Below are positions 8,145 to 15,384 of a stretch of DNA of 64,000 nucleotides, one piece after another; within the stretch, counting starts at the first letter, position 1, and each line of letters starts with the position of its first letter. Both the position numbers and the translations under genes were made by a program. Under the pieces are notes generated by a model. That model was not told where the DNA came from and searched no databases. It saw nothing but the letters and a program-made list of their open reading frames with translations. This DNA comes from PLanc-01 sp035342095. Lineage in GTDB: Bacteria > Planctomycetota > Phycisphaerae > Sedimentisphaerales > Anaerobacaceae. The stretch covers positions 1-64,000 of the forward strand of contig DAOQWL010000008.1 of the NCBI GenBank assembly GCA_035342095.1, read 5' to 3'.

Positions 8145-8553
8145 CCTTCGGGAGCGAGTCGAGTCCGAGTACGAGGCCATCTGTAGGACTACGGATGCCA
8201 TGTCATCGGCAAGTCGTCTGACGGAGTTGTCGGTTCTCGAACTCGCCGGCGTCGCTACCTTGCTGCACAATTTCTACAACGGAATCGAAAATATCCTTAA
8301 GCAAGTTTTCCTGGCGAAGGGCATCTCAATCCCCGAAGGGCCCGCCTGGCATCGGGATCTGCTAACGGCGGCCCAGGAACACCAAGTCCTTTCACAGGCC
8401 ACGGCGGAGCGATTGAGGCAGTTCATGGCATTCAGGCATTTCTTCAGTCATGCCTATGCCCTGGACCTGGATCCAAAGAGAATGGAACCTTTGGCTGCCG
8501 ATGCTGCGGGTGTATTTCAGGCAGTCGCACACGACGTTGACAGACTGCTCTGA
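8137..8553 (+). CDS. HepT-like HEPN-domain toxin
   Basis: A 138-residue, mostly helical HEPN protein. The likely RNase motif is RHFFSHAY near residue 96, matching the RX4HXY pattern of HepT toxins; the tyrosine is the residue that the partner MntA adenylylates in the studied system. Earlier helices (LAGVATLLHNFYNGIENILK) resemble the HEPN four-helix core. The ATG at 8137 lies inside the antitoxin gene (8-base overlap, ATGGCTGA), giving translational coupling and keeping toxin output tied to antitoxin. Expected role: growth inhibition by RNA cleavage under stress or phage attack. I see no sign that the pair is broken. Confidence 0.82.
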   Translation: MADLRERVESEYEAICRTTDAMSSASRLTELSVLELAGVATLLHNFYNGIENILKQVFLAKGISIPEGPAWHRDLLTAAQEHQVLSQATAERLRQFMAFRHFFSHAYALDLDPKRMEPLAADAAGVFQAVAHDVDRLL

Positions 8554-8642
8554 AGGAAGTCGGTGTTGTCTGCCCCGTGGGTAGTCAACGGATGTGGTTC
8601 TTCTCACGGGAGTGGCCCACCTGTCGATCCGGGCTGGCCAAG

Positions 8643-9563
8643 TTACTCGAACGGGCGGTCGAGGTCGAAGTCGGGGAGGTAGCGGCGCCGGCTGTCGAGA
8701 TCCTGGATGAAGGCGTTTTCCAGGCCCAGTTCGATCGCGTAGTCGGTGACCTCGTCGTACTCACAGGCAGTCAGGGTGCGATTGATCTCGGGACAGCCAG
8801 CGGCGCGGTGCTGGGGGGAGTACTGGGACATGATGCTGACGTGCGTGTCCCGTGACAGGGACGCCAGGAAGGCCAGGCAGTTGCGACTGTCGTCAACGCA
8901 GGCGGGCAGGACCAAATGACGGACCAGCAGGCCGCGACGCGCGATCCCATCTCCATCGAGTTCCAGATGGCCAACTTGGTCGAGCATTTCCCGCAGCACC
9001 TCAAAGATGACGTCGGTGTAGTGGGCGGCGCCGGAGTATCGTTCGCCCAGGTCGTTGGAGAGGTACTTGATGTCGGGCAGATAGATGTCCACGAGGCCGC
9101 GAATCTGACGCAGCGAGTCCACGGAATCGTATCCATTCGAGTTGTACACGATGGGGATGGCCAGTCCTCGCTCCCTGGCCGCGACGACGGCGTCGGCTGC
9201 CTGGAAGACCACGTGGGAAGGGGAGACCAGATTGATGTTGTGGGCGCCTGCGTCCGCGAGACGCAGCATCTCGCTCGCGAGCTCATCCGTCGTCAGGGTC
9301 TGCATCTGGCCCGGCAGGAAGTCCTGGCTGATCTGGTGGTTCTGGCAGAACACGCAGCGAAGGTTGCAGCCCGCGAAGAAGATGGTCCCGGAGCCCCGCG
9401 TCCCGGAGATCGGAGGCTCTTCGCCGAAGTGTAGGCCGGCATAGGACACCTGCACGTCCGCTCCGATCCGGCACCACCCGGTCTTGCCTTCGAGACGGTT
9501 GACGCCGCACTTCCGCGGGCAGCACTCGCATCGCACCAACTGTTCTGCAAATCGCCGACTCAT
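8643..9563 (-). CDS. Radical SAM protein, PflX/AmmeMemoRadiSam-like
   Basis: A 306-residue radical SAM protein of the PflX-like group (COG1313). The SAM-binding iron-sulphur motif is CNLRCVFCQN (CX3CX2C) near residue 75. Ahead of it is an extra cysteine cluster (CECCPRKCGVNR and GWC), typical of this group and possibly a second metal site. Further conserved segments are HNINLVSPSHV and YNSNGYD. Related proteins resemble pyruvate-formate-lyase activating enzymes, but their substrate is not settled. The start is the ATG at 9563; a 22-residue upstream extension looks unlike protein. It converges with the toxin-antitoxin pair and diverges from the sigma-54 activator. No glycyl-radical enzyme is nearby. 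Confidence 0.85.
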   Translation of the reverse strand: MSRRFAEQLVRCECCPRKCGVNRLEGKTGWCRIGADVQVSYAGLHFGEEPPISGTRGSGTIFFAGCNLRCVFCQNHQISQDFLPGQMQTLTTDELASEMLRLADAGAHNINLVSPSHVVFQAADAVVAARERGLAIPIVYNSNGYDSVDSLRQIRGLVDIYLPDIKYLSNDLGERYSGAAHYTDVIFEVLREMLDQVGHLELDGDGIARRGLLVRHLVLPACVDDSRNCLAFLASLSRDTHVSIMSQYSPQHRAAGCPEINRTLTACEYDEVTDYAIELGLENAFIQDLDSRRRYLPDFDLDRPFE

Positions 9564-9675
9564 ACGTCGGCGATCATACCACAGACCTCGGGACTGACCG
9601 CCGGCTATTTTCTGCGTCTGCCGGTACAAACGGCCCGATCGGCGTGAAGATTGGCCTTGCTTCTTGGGCGACGTT

Positions 9676-9714
9676 ATTGTAGGCTGTCTCCTCTGGCTTA
9701 CAAAATTGTAGGCT
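9676..9714. repeat. Direct repeat ATTGTAGGCT upstream of the sigma-54 activator
   Basis: The ten bases ATTGTAGGCT occur at 9676-9685 and again at 9705-9714, 29 bases apart (nearly three helical turns), 32 bases before the activator's ATG. The spacing would suit a dimeric regulator. No protein can be named. Confidence 0.35.
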
Positions 9715-9745
9715 CAAGGCTTCTGGTACTGATGGACAAGGCACG

Positions 9746-11272
9746 ATGAAGGCAACCTTTGCGACGGAAGTGCAGCTTCTCAGCGATATCGCCAAGGCGT
9801 TCGCGGAGTCGCTGAACTTGGAAGAGACCCTCAAGAGCATCCTGACCCTGCTGGACACGCACATGAAACTCCAGCGGGGAACGATCACCTTGCTGGACCC
9901 CGACACGGAGACGATCAACATCAAGGTCGCCCACGGGCTCAGCGAGCGGTCGAAGAGCCAGGGCAGCTACAAGGTGGGCGAAGGGATTACCGGACGGGTC
10001 GTCCAGACGGGCGAGGCCATCGTGGTTCCGGATATCTCGAAGGACCCGCGGTTCCTGCACCGGACGAAATCGCGGGACACGACCGTCGGCCACAAGGTCG
10101 CGTTCTTCTGCGTTCCCATCAAGCTGGAGGGACGGACGGTCGGCGCCCTGAGCGTGGACCGCCACGCCGGACGGGCCGACGATTTCGACGCGAACCTGCG
10201 GCTGCTGAACATCATCTCGACGATGGTTGCCCAGGCGATCAAGCTCAACAAGATGGTGGAGTCCGAGCGGGCGATGCTCCGCGACGAGAACGTTCGTCTG
10301 CGGCGGGAGCTCAAGACGCGATTCGCGGTGAACAACATGGTCGGCACGAGCAACGCGATGCAGGAGGTCTACCGCCTGATCGAGCAGGTGGCCGACAGCA
10401 ACGCGACCGTCCTGATCCGCGGCGAGAGCGGGACCGGCAAAGACCTCGTCGCCCACGCGGTGCACTACAACAGCTTGCGGGCGGACAAGCCGTTCATCAA
10501 GGTCAACTGCACCGCTCTGCCCGAGACGCTGCTCGAGAGCGAGCTGTTCGGGCACGAGAAGGGGGCCTTCACCGGCGCCATCGAGCGAAAGCTCGGACGG
10601 TTCGAGCGGGCTCACGGCGGCACGATCTTCCTCGACGAAATCGGCGACTTCCCCCTGAGTCTCCAGGTCAAACTGCTGCGGGTGGTCCAGTTCCGCGAGT
10701 TCGAACGCCTCGGCGGCAGCGAGACGATCAAGGCCAACGTCCGCGTGATCGTCGCGACGCACAAGAATCTCGAGCAGCAGATCACAGACGGCGCCTTCCG
10801 CAGCGACCTGTACTATCGGATCAACGTCTTTCCGATCTACCTGCCTCCGCTGCGGGAGCGAAAGGACGACATCATGCTGCTGGCGGACCATTTCCTGCAG
10901 CACTTCGCGAGAGAGAACGGCAAGCCGATCACGCGGATCTCGACGCCTGCCATCGATATGCTCACCCGATACCACTGGCCCGGCAACATTCGCGAGCTCG
11001 AGAACTGCATCGAGCGGGCGGTGCTCGTCTGCGAGGACGATGTGATCCGCAGCGAACACTTGCCGCCCTCCTTGCAGATGATCAACAAGAACGACAGCAC
11101 CGCCAAACCCGCATTCACCGAGATCATCGCGAACAAGGAGCGCGAGCTCATCGTGGACGCTCTGAAGAAGTGCGGCGGCCAGCAGCGCAAGGCCGCCGTA
11201 GAGCTGGGCATCACCGAGCGCATCCTCGGCTACAAGATCAAGAAGTACGCCATTCACCCCAAGTACATCTGA
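9746..11272 (+). CDS. NifA/NtrC-like sigma-54-dependent transcriptional activator
   Basis: A 508-residue enhancer-binding protein. A GAF sensor domain covers about residues 20-165. The AAA+ sigma-54 interaction domain covers about 195-420, with Walker A GESGTGKD near residue 226 and the sigma-54 contact loop GAFTGA near 275 (ESELFGHEKGAFTGA). A Fis-type helix-turn-helix closes the protein (GGQQRKAAVELGITERILGY). There is no response-regulator receiver domain, so it resembles NifA rather than NtrC. The gene sits directly upstream of a TorF-like porin, amtB, a PII gene and glutamine synthetase. Two strong sigma-54 promoters occur in that stretch, so nitrogen control is the likely job. No nitrogenase genes are present. 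Confidence 0.9.
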   Translation: MKATFATEVQLLSDIAKAFAESLNLEETLKSILTLLDTHMKLQRGTITLLDPDTETINIKVAHGLSERSKSQGSYKVGEGITGRVVQTGEAIVVPDISKDPRFLHRTKSRDTTVGHKVAFFCVPIKLEGRTVGALSVDRHAGRADDFDANLRLLNIISTMVAQAIKLNKMVESERAMLRDENVRLRRELKTRFAVNNMVGTSNAMQEVYRLIEQVADSNATVLIRGESGTGKDLVAHAVHYNSLRADKPFIKVNCTALPETLLESELFGHEKGAFTGAIERKLGRFERAHGGTIFLDEIGDFPLSLQVKLLRVVQFREFERLGGSETIKANVRVIVATHKNLEQQITDGAFRSDLYYRINVFPIYLPPLRERKDDIMLLADHFLQHFARENGKPITRISTPAIDMLTRYHWPGNIRELENCIERAVLVCEDDVIRSEHLPPSLQMINKNDSTAKPAFTEIIANKERELIVDALKKCGGQQRKAAVELGITERILGYKIKKYAIHPKYI

Positions 11273-11289
11273 GAATCCTGTGGCTTCGA

Positions 11290-11306
11290 CCCGGGAGACG
11301 TCCGGG
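11290..11306 (+). terminator. Possible weak terminator after the activator gene
   Basis: A 5-bp stem, CCCGG (11290-11294) with CCGGG (11302-11306), then GCTTTCTT. It is short and lacks a pure T-run, so only weakly supported; it lies 18 bases after the stop codon. Confidence 0.3.
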
Positions 11307-11485
11307 GCTTTCTTGGGGGAGGCAATTCGGGTCTCCCTGGAGCCTTCGGGACTACATATTTGTCGCTGCATGGGACTGTTGCCACGTTTTTGTATGTGAC
11401 GGCGGTGTGTTCCTCCTTTGTGCGACAATGCTGTAAGGTCTTTAAGAATCTATACTTGAGCCTTGTTGATGATGTTGGTTGTGTT

Positions 11486-11502
11486 CTGGCACACCGTTTG
11501 CA
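11486..11502 (+). promoter_or_regulatory. Sigma-54 (-24/-12) promoter upstream of the porin gene
   Basis: CTGGCACACCGTTTGCA: TGGCAC at 11487-11492, five bases, then TTGCA at 11498-11502, an exact match to the sigma-54 consensus. It lies 104 bases upstream of the porin ATG and about 200 bases downstream of the sigma-54 activator gene. The rest of the 333-base intergenic space (11273-11605) shows no gene; it holds TTTTGTATGT at 11388-11397, which recurs inverted ahead of the second sigma-54 promoter. Confidence 0.85.
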
Positions 11503-11605
11503 AATGTATCGTAGTCCCGGCCGGTGGATCGGGCCGGACTGATCGGGGTGGACGGTATCGTCCGCGTGGGAGCAGGATCAACTTGTGGATAGGAGCATGG
11601 CAACG

Positions 11606-12361
11606 ATGTTGAGAAGCAGATGTTTGTGGTGTGTGGCGGCGATGATGGTGGGGACGGTTTCTGTGGTTGTGGCCGATGATGGGCCGGCGCTCGGCGTGAC
11701 CGCCGATCTGTTCAGCAAGTACGTCTGGCGCGGACAGAACGTAGTCGATGACTGGGTGCTCCAGCCCGGAGTCAGCGCCGGCTACAAGGGTTTTACCGGG
11801 TCGATCTGGGGCAATGTCGATCTCACGGGCGAACTCGTGGACGATTGGGAGGTCAGCGAAGTCGATTACGCGGTCGATTACAGCAACGTGTTCCCGGGTC
11901 AGGAGACGTTCGCCTACTCGGTCGGCGCGATCTACTACGATTTCCCCAACACAGGCTGGAATGCGACGAGCGAGGTCTATGGCGGGTTGTCGGCGGATGT
12001 ACCGTTCTCCCCGGCCGTGAAGTGGTTCTATGATTTCGACGAGGCCGACGGCAGCTACATCCAGTTCTCCATCGGGCACACGATCGAGAAGATCGCCTCC
12101 TGGACGGAGAAAGACTACTGCGGCCTGTCGCTCGGCGCGAGCGTGGGCTACGCGACGGACAATTACAACGACTTCTACTTCGGGGTGGATGACGGCGCGA
12201 TCAACGATCTGACGTTCTCGGTGGGCGTGCCGTTCTGCTTCGGCTCGCTGACGATCAAGCCGAGCATCGGCTACTCCGTGATGATCGACGGCGACATCCG
12301 TGAGGCCACCGACAAGAGCGACAATCTCTGGTGTGGCGTCGGCGCTGCGTACAGCTTCTGA
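11606..12361 (+). CDS. TorF-family putative porin (Gcw_chp-like)
   Basis: A 251-residue exported protein. The ATG at 11606 opens a signal peptide (cleavage near VVVADD) and lies ten bases after AGGAG; GTG 11585 and ATG 11597 are alternative in-frame starts. The mature part has alternating hydrophobic beta-strands typical of the Gcw_chp/TorF outer-membrane family. It opens GVTADLFSKYVWRGQ and ends in an aromatic residue (GAAYSF), a usual signal for beta-barrel assembly. In related bacteria such proteins often sit beside ammonium transporter and PII genes, as here, which suggests entry of a nitrogen compound through the outer membrane; the substrate is inference. The gene is preceded by a consensus sigma-54 promoter. 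Confidence 0.8.
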   Translation: MLRSRCLWCVAAMMVGTVSVVVADDGPALGVTADLFSKYVWRGQNVVDDWVLQPGVSAGYKGFTGSIWGNVDLTGELVDDWEVSEVDYAVDYSNVFPGQETFAYSVGAIYYDFPNTGWNATSEVYGGLSADVPFSPAVKWFYDFDEADGSYIQFSIGHTIEKIASWTEKDYCGLSLGASVGYATDNYNDFYFGVDDGAINDLTFSVGVPFCFGSLTIKPSIGYSVMIDGDIREATDKSDNLWCGVGAAYSF

Positions 12362-12805
12362 CGCCGGGGTATGCTGGCCGGCGAGTCAGGACAGGGGAAA
12401 ACCACTCACACGGTGACGCAACTGCCTGGCGCAGCTCCTACGGGCCGGCTACGCAGCTCGTGGGGAGTCTGTGCCGGCAGTTGCTCGGGAGACCGTGACT
12501 GGGGACCAAAGGGACGATACGAAAGGTCAGGTTCGGGGTCATGAACAGAGGCAGAACAACGGAACTGAAAGGGTGTCGGGGTTCGTTGGCTGTGAGACCG
12601 GGCGGGTTGGCAGGGGGGCTCATCGAAGGGCGCCTTGTGCGCGGGGGCGGACCCGCCGGGCTCGGGCCGACAGGACCCCAAGGTAAACAGAGCGGGGCCG
12701 TCGGGGGGCGGCCCTCTGCAGTGCGGGCTCTCGCGTGAGAGCGACAGGAACGGGGACGATATCCCGCGCCGCGTAGGCGCGAGGTCTGGCTGACTAAGGG
12801 TGGAA
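12362..12805 (+). other. Gene-free leader region upstream of amtB
   Basis: No credible coding sequence is visible in these 444 bases. Two GC-rich hairpins stand close to amtB: GCTCTC-gcgt-GAGAGC (12727-12742) and CGCGCC-gcgta-GGCGCG (12765-12781). I found no sigma-54 promoter match here. amtB may be read from the porin promoter, in which case this is a long transcribed spacer; an RNA element is possible but unproven. Confidence 0.4.
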
Positions 12806-14110
12806 ATGATGGATCCAAATGTCAAAGTCATTGTAGACACAATGTGGGTGCTGGTCACCGCGATGCTGGTGTTCTTCATGAACCTGGGCTTCGCGGCGGT
12901 GGAGTCGGGATTCGCCCGCGCGAAGAACACGGTGAACATCATGTCGAAGAACTTCGTGGTCTTTGCGGTGTCGTCGTTGGGATTTCTGCTGCTGGGCTGG
13001 GGCCTGATGTTCGGCAATGGGAACGGCCTGTTCGGTCTGGAGGGCCTGTTCTGCGCCAGTGGCGCCGACAACTCGCCGGCCACCGGCGACGCCTACCAGG
13101 GGGCCTATTCGGCGCTCTCCTGGACGGGCGTGCCGCTCTGGGCGAAGTTCTTCTTCCAACTGGTCTTTTGCGGGACCGCGGCGACCATCGTCTCGGGCGC
13201 GGTCGCGGAGCGAATCAAATACATCGCCTTCATCTTGTTCTCATTTGTCATGGCGATGTTCATCTACCCGGTCGTGGGGCATTGGGTCTGGGGCGGCGGC
13301 TGGCTCTCGAAGCTGGGCATGTTCGACTTCGCGGGTTCGACGGTGGTCCACAGCGTGGGTGGTTGGGCGGCCCTCGCGGGCGCGATCATCCTGGGCCCGC
13401 GAATCGGCAAGTTCGACAACGGCAACATCAAAGCCATCCCTGGGCACAACCTGTCGCTGGCGACTCTCGGCACATTCGTGCTGTGGTTCGGATGGTTCGG
13501 CTTCAATCCGGGCTCGACCATGGCGGCTGATCCCGGCGCGATCAGCCACGTCGCGGTGACGACGAATATGGCCGCCGCAGCGGCGATCATGAGCGCGACG
13601 GCTGCGTCGTGGATTCTGATGGGCAAGCCCGACTTGGGCATGACCCTTAACGGCTGCCTCGCGGGCCTGGTAGCGATCACGGCGCCGTGCGCCTTCGTAG
13701 GCGTGGGCAGCTCGATCGTCATTGGTCTGATTGCGGGCGTCCTCGTCGTGGTGGCGGTCATGACGTTCGACCGATTGCGGATCGACGACCCGGTCGGCGC
13801 GCTGTCCGTTCACCTGGCCAACGGCGTGTTCGGAACCCTTGCGGTCGGCCTGTTCGCGCAGGACAAGATCACCGGCACCGCAACGGGCAACGGTCTGTTC
13901 TTCGGCGGCGGCTTCAAGCTGCTCGGTGCGCAACTGGCGGCCGTGGCTTCTGTTGCGGTCTTCGTCTTCGGTTCTGCCGCGGTGAGCTGGCTGGTTCTCA
14001 AGGCGGTCATGGGCATCCGCGTCTCGCGGGAAGAGGAACTCCGCGGCCTCGACATCGGCGAGCACGGGAACGAAGCGTACGCGGGCTTCCAGGTGTTCAC
14101 CACCGCGTGA
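12806..14110 (+). CDS. amtB: Ammonium transporter AmtB
   Basis: A 434-residue Amt/Mep/Rh channel for ammonium uptake across the inner membrane. Eleven hydrophobic segments are recognisable. The family signature DFAGSTVVHSVGGWAALAG contains the first pore histidine, and SVHLANGVFGTLAVGL holds the second. The region FCGTAATIVSGAVAER matches the pore-lining segment near the phenylalanine gate. There is no separate cleavable signal peptide; the protein begins directly with the first membrane helix, which contains MNLGFAAVESGFARAKNTVN. The ATG at 12806 follows AAGGG by five bases (ATG 12809 or GTG 12800 are alternatives). It is followed 60 bases later by the PII gene, the usual amtB-glnK pairing in which PII plugs the channel when nitrogen is plentiful. 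Confidence 0.96.
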   Translation: MMDPNVKVIVDTMWVLVTAMLVFFMNLGFAAVESGFARAKNTVNIMSKNFVVFAVSSLGFLLLGWGLMFGNGNGLFGLEGLFCASGADNSPATGDAYQGAYSALSWTGVPLWAKFFFQLVFCGTAATIVSGAVAERIKYIAFILFSFVMAMFIYPVVGHWVWGGGWLSKLGMFDFAGSTVVHSVGGWAALAGAIILGPRIGKFDNGNIKAIPGHNLSLATLGTFVLWFGWFGFNPGSTMAADPGAISHVAVTTNMAAAAAIMSATAASWILMGKPDLGMTLNGCLAGLVAITAPCAFVGVGSSIVIGLIAGVLVVVAVMTFDRLRIDDPVGALSVHLANGVFGTLAVGLFAQDKITGTATGNGLFFGGGFKLLGAQLAAVASVAVFVFGSAAVSWLVLKAVMGIRVSREEELRGLDIGEHGNEAYAGFQVFTTA

Positions 14111-14170
14111 CGCGAAGACGAGAACTCTGGAGGATCCACGGGTCGCAGGCCCGATGCAGGAGATAGGAAC

Positions 14171-14512
14171 ATGAAACTGATTATCGCATATATTCAACCA
14201 CACAAGCTCAACGACGTGAAACAAGCACTGTACAAAGCCGAGGTCTACAAGATGTCGGTGACGAACTCGCTCGGCTGCGGACAGCAGAAGGGTTACCACG
14301 AATCGTATCGCGGCGTGCCAATGGAGGTCAATCTCCTCCGCAAGGTCCGCCTGGAGATCGCGGTGAACGAGGACTTCGTCGAGCGGACGGTCGAAGCGAT
14401 CATCGAGGGCGCCCGCACCGGCCAGATCGGCGATGGTAAGATCTTCGTCCTGGACCTGCCCGAGTGCATCCGCATCCGGACCGGAGAGCGAGGAGGCGCC
14501 GCCATCGGTTGA
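14171..14512 (+). CDS. PII family nitrogen regulatory protein (GlnK/GlnB type) without Tyr51
   Basis: A 113-residue PII signal protein that normally senses 2-oxoglutarate, ATP and ADP. Without gaps it aligns residue for residue with E. coli GlnB: Lys40-Gly41 before the T-loop, Tyr46-Arg47-Gly48 in it, Lys58 after it, and the signature TGQIGDGKIFVLDL. Position 51 of the T-loop, the tyrosine uridylylated by GlnD in proteobacteria, is methionine here (YRGVPMEVNLL), so that modification cannot occur. Control is therefore probably by ligand binding alone. Coupling to amtB argues for a GlnK-like role as a channel gate. The Shine-Dalgarno GGAGATAGGA precedes the ATG. A stable hairpin follows at 14572. 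Confidence 0.93.
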   Translation: MKLIIAYIQPHKLNDVKQALYKAEVYKMSVTNSLGCGQQKGYHESYRGVPMEVNLLRKVRLEIAVNEDFVERTVEAIIEGARTGQIGDGKIFVLDLPECIRIRTGERGGAAIG

Positions 14513-14571
14513 CATCATGGGTTGCTACCTCATGACCATCACTTCTTGTGCCCGTCATCGGGCCAGAAGCA

Positions 14572-14597
14572 GGGCCCTGTTGCCAACGACAGGGCCC
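14572..14597 (+). terminator. Hairpin terminator candidate after the PII gene
   Basis: A perfect 9-bp stem, GGGCCCTGT (14572-14580) with ACAGGGCCC (14589-14597), with an 8-base loop, 60 bases past the PII stop. The following bases are ATTCTCCATTTG, only modestly T-rich, so termination is likely but not certain. Confidence 0.5.
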
Positions 14598-14820
14598 ATT
14601 CTCCATTTGTCGGCCGGTGGTTCGTTTCGCTCACCCAAGCGTGGCAAGCCCGATCGCTGTCTCTGATAGCGTCCCTTGATGCGAAACATACAAAAGTGTA
14701 GTTGCGGGTATCAATATCTACAGGAATGTTGGCTCGCGGGATCGCAGCCGGCAGTTCTATCTGATTCTTAAGTCGTTGTGGATAAGGCACTTGTGTGTAT
14801 TGTACCGTTTTGTGTGTGTC

Positions 14821-14836
14821 TGGCACGCGGTTTGTA
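14821..14836 (+). promoter_or_regulatory. Sigma-54 (-24/-12) promoter upstream of glutamine synthetase
   Basis: TGGCAC (14821-14826), five bases, TTGTA (14832-14836), preceded by C and followed by AAT as in the porin promoter. One base differs from the TTGCA consensus. It lies 549 bases upstream of the glutamine synthetase start, with a 57-codon ORF in between. The inverted 10-mer ACATACAAAA at 14686-14695 is shared with the other sigma-54 promoter region. Confidence 0.75.
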
Positions 14837-14932
14837 AATCCACGCACGATATTCGTTGGCGTCCTTGCTCGCCTGGTGCGGGCAAGGAAATGGTTCAGAT
14901 GGCAGATGACCCCGATCTGGGGAGGCACAGGA

Positions 14933-15106
14933 ATGATGGCGTCTGGGAATCGGTATGTCGTGCGAGCGGGCAGGGTGGGCGGTCCAGGGCTTGTTGCCGC
15001 GAGTTGCGGAATCGTTCTGGGCATGAGCGGGATATCGCGTGCCTCCGAGCAGAGCGGGGCAGCGAAGCAATCGGATGATTTCGTAGTTCAAACCCAATGC
15101 ATGTGA
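14933..15106 (+). CDS. Small signal-peptide-like ORF of unknown function
   Basis: A 57-residue reading frame starting MMASGNRYVVRAGRVGG, with a basic N-terminus, a hydrophobic core (LVAASCGIVLGMSGISRA) and a short polar tail. It resembles a signal peptide with only about 20 residues of mature protein. The ATG follows AGGCACAGGA. It lies 97 bases past the sigma-54 promoter and 278 bases before glutamine synthetase. It could be a real small exported protein, the stump of a lost porin-like gene, or chance. I do not recognise it. The rest of the space to 15384 shows no gene. Confidence 0.35.
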   Translation: MMASGNRYVVRAGRVGGPGLVAASCGIVLGMSGISRASEQSGAAKQSDDFVVQTQCM

Positions 15107-15384
15107 AAGGGAACAGAAATGAAGCTCGCAAAACACAGGGGCTCCCCTGACAAGGGTGGAGGCCGTCATGGCGAATTCTGTAGTACGCTGCGCCGCAGGG
15201 TGCAGCGGGCATTGGGTTGTGGGTAAGGCTTGTTGCGGCCGGCGGATTCTGCTGGGGATAGCCGGTTCGCGCAAGCCTTGCCCCTGTTTTCCAATGCCGT
15301 GATCTGGGCGCCCGGCGGGAGTTCGCCGCAGTGTCCGATCTCGGAAGATCACATCGCACTTGACCACGATATGAGGAGTTCCAA

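Noticed and set aside
12628..12650. Possible sigma-54 promoter before amtB
   Set aside because: GG and GC are ten bases apart, but the rest of both elements is far from TGGCAC/TTGCA.
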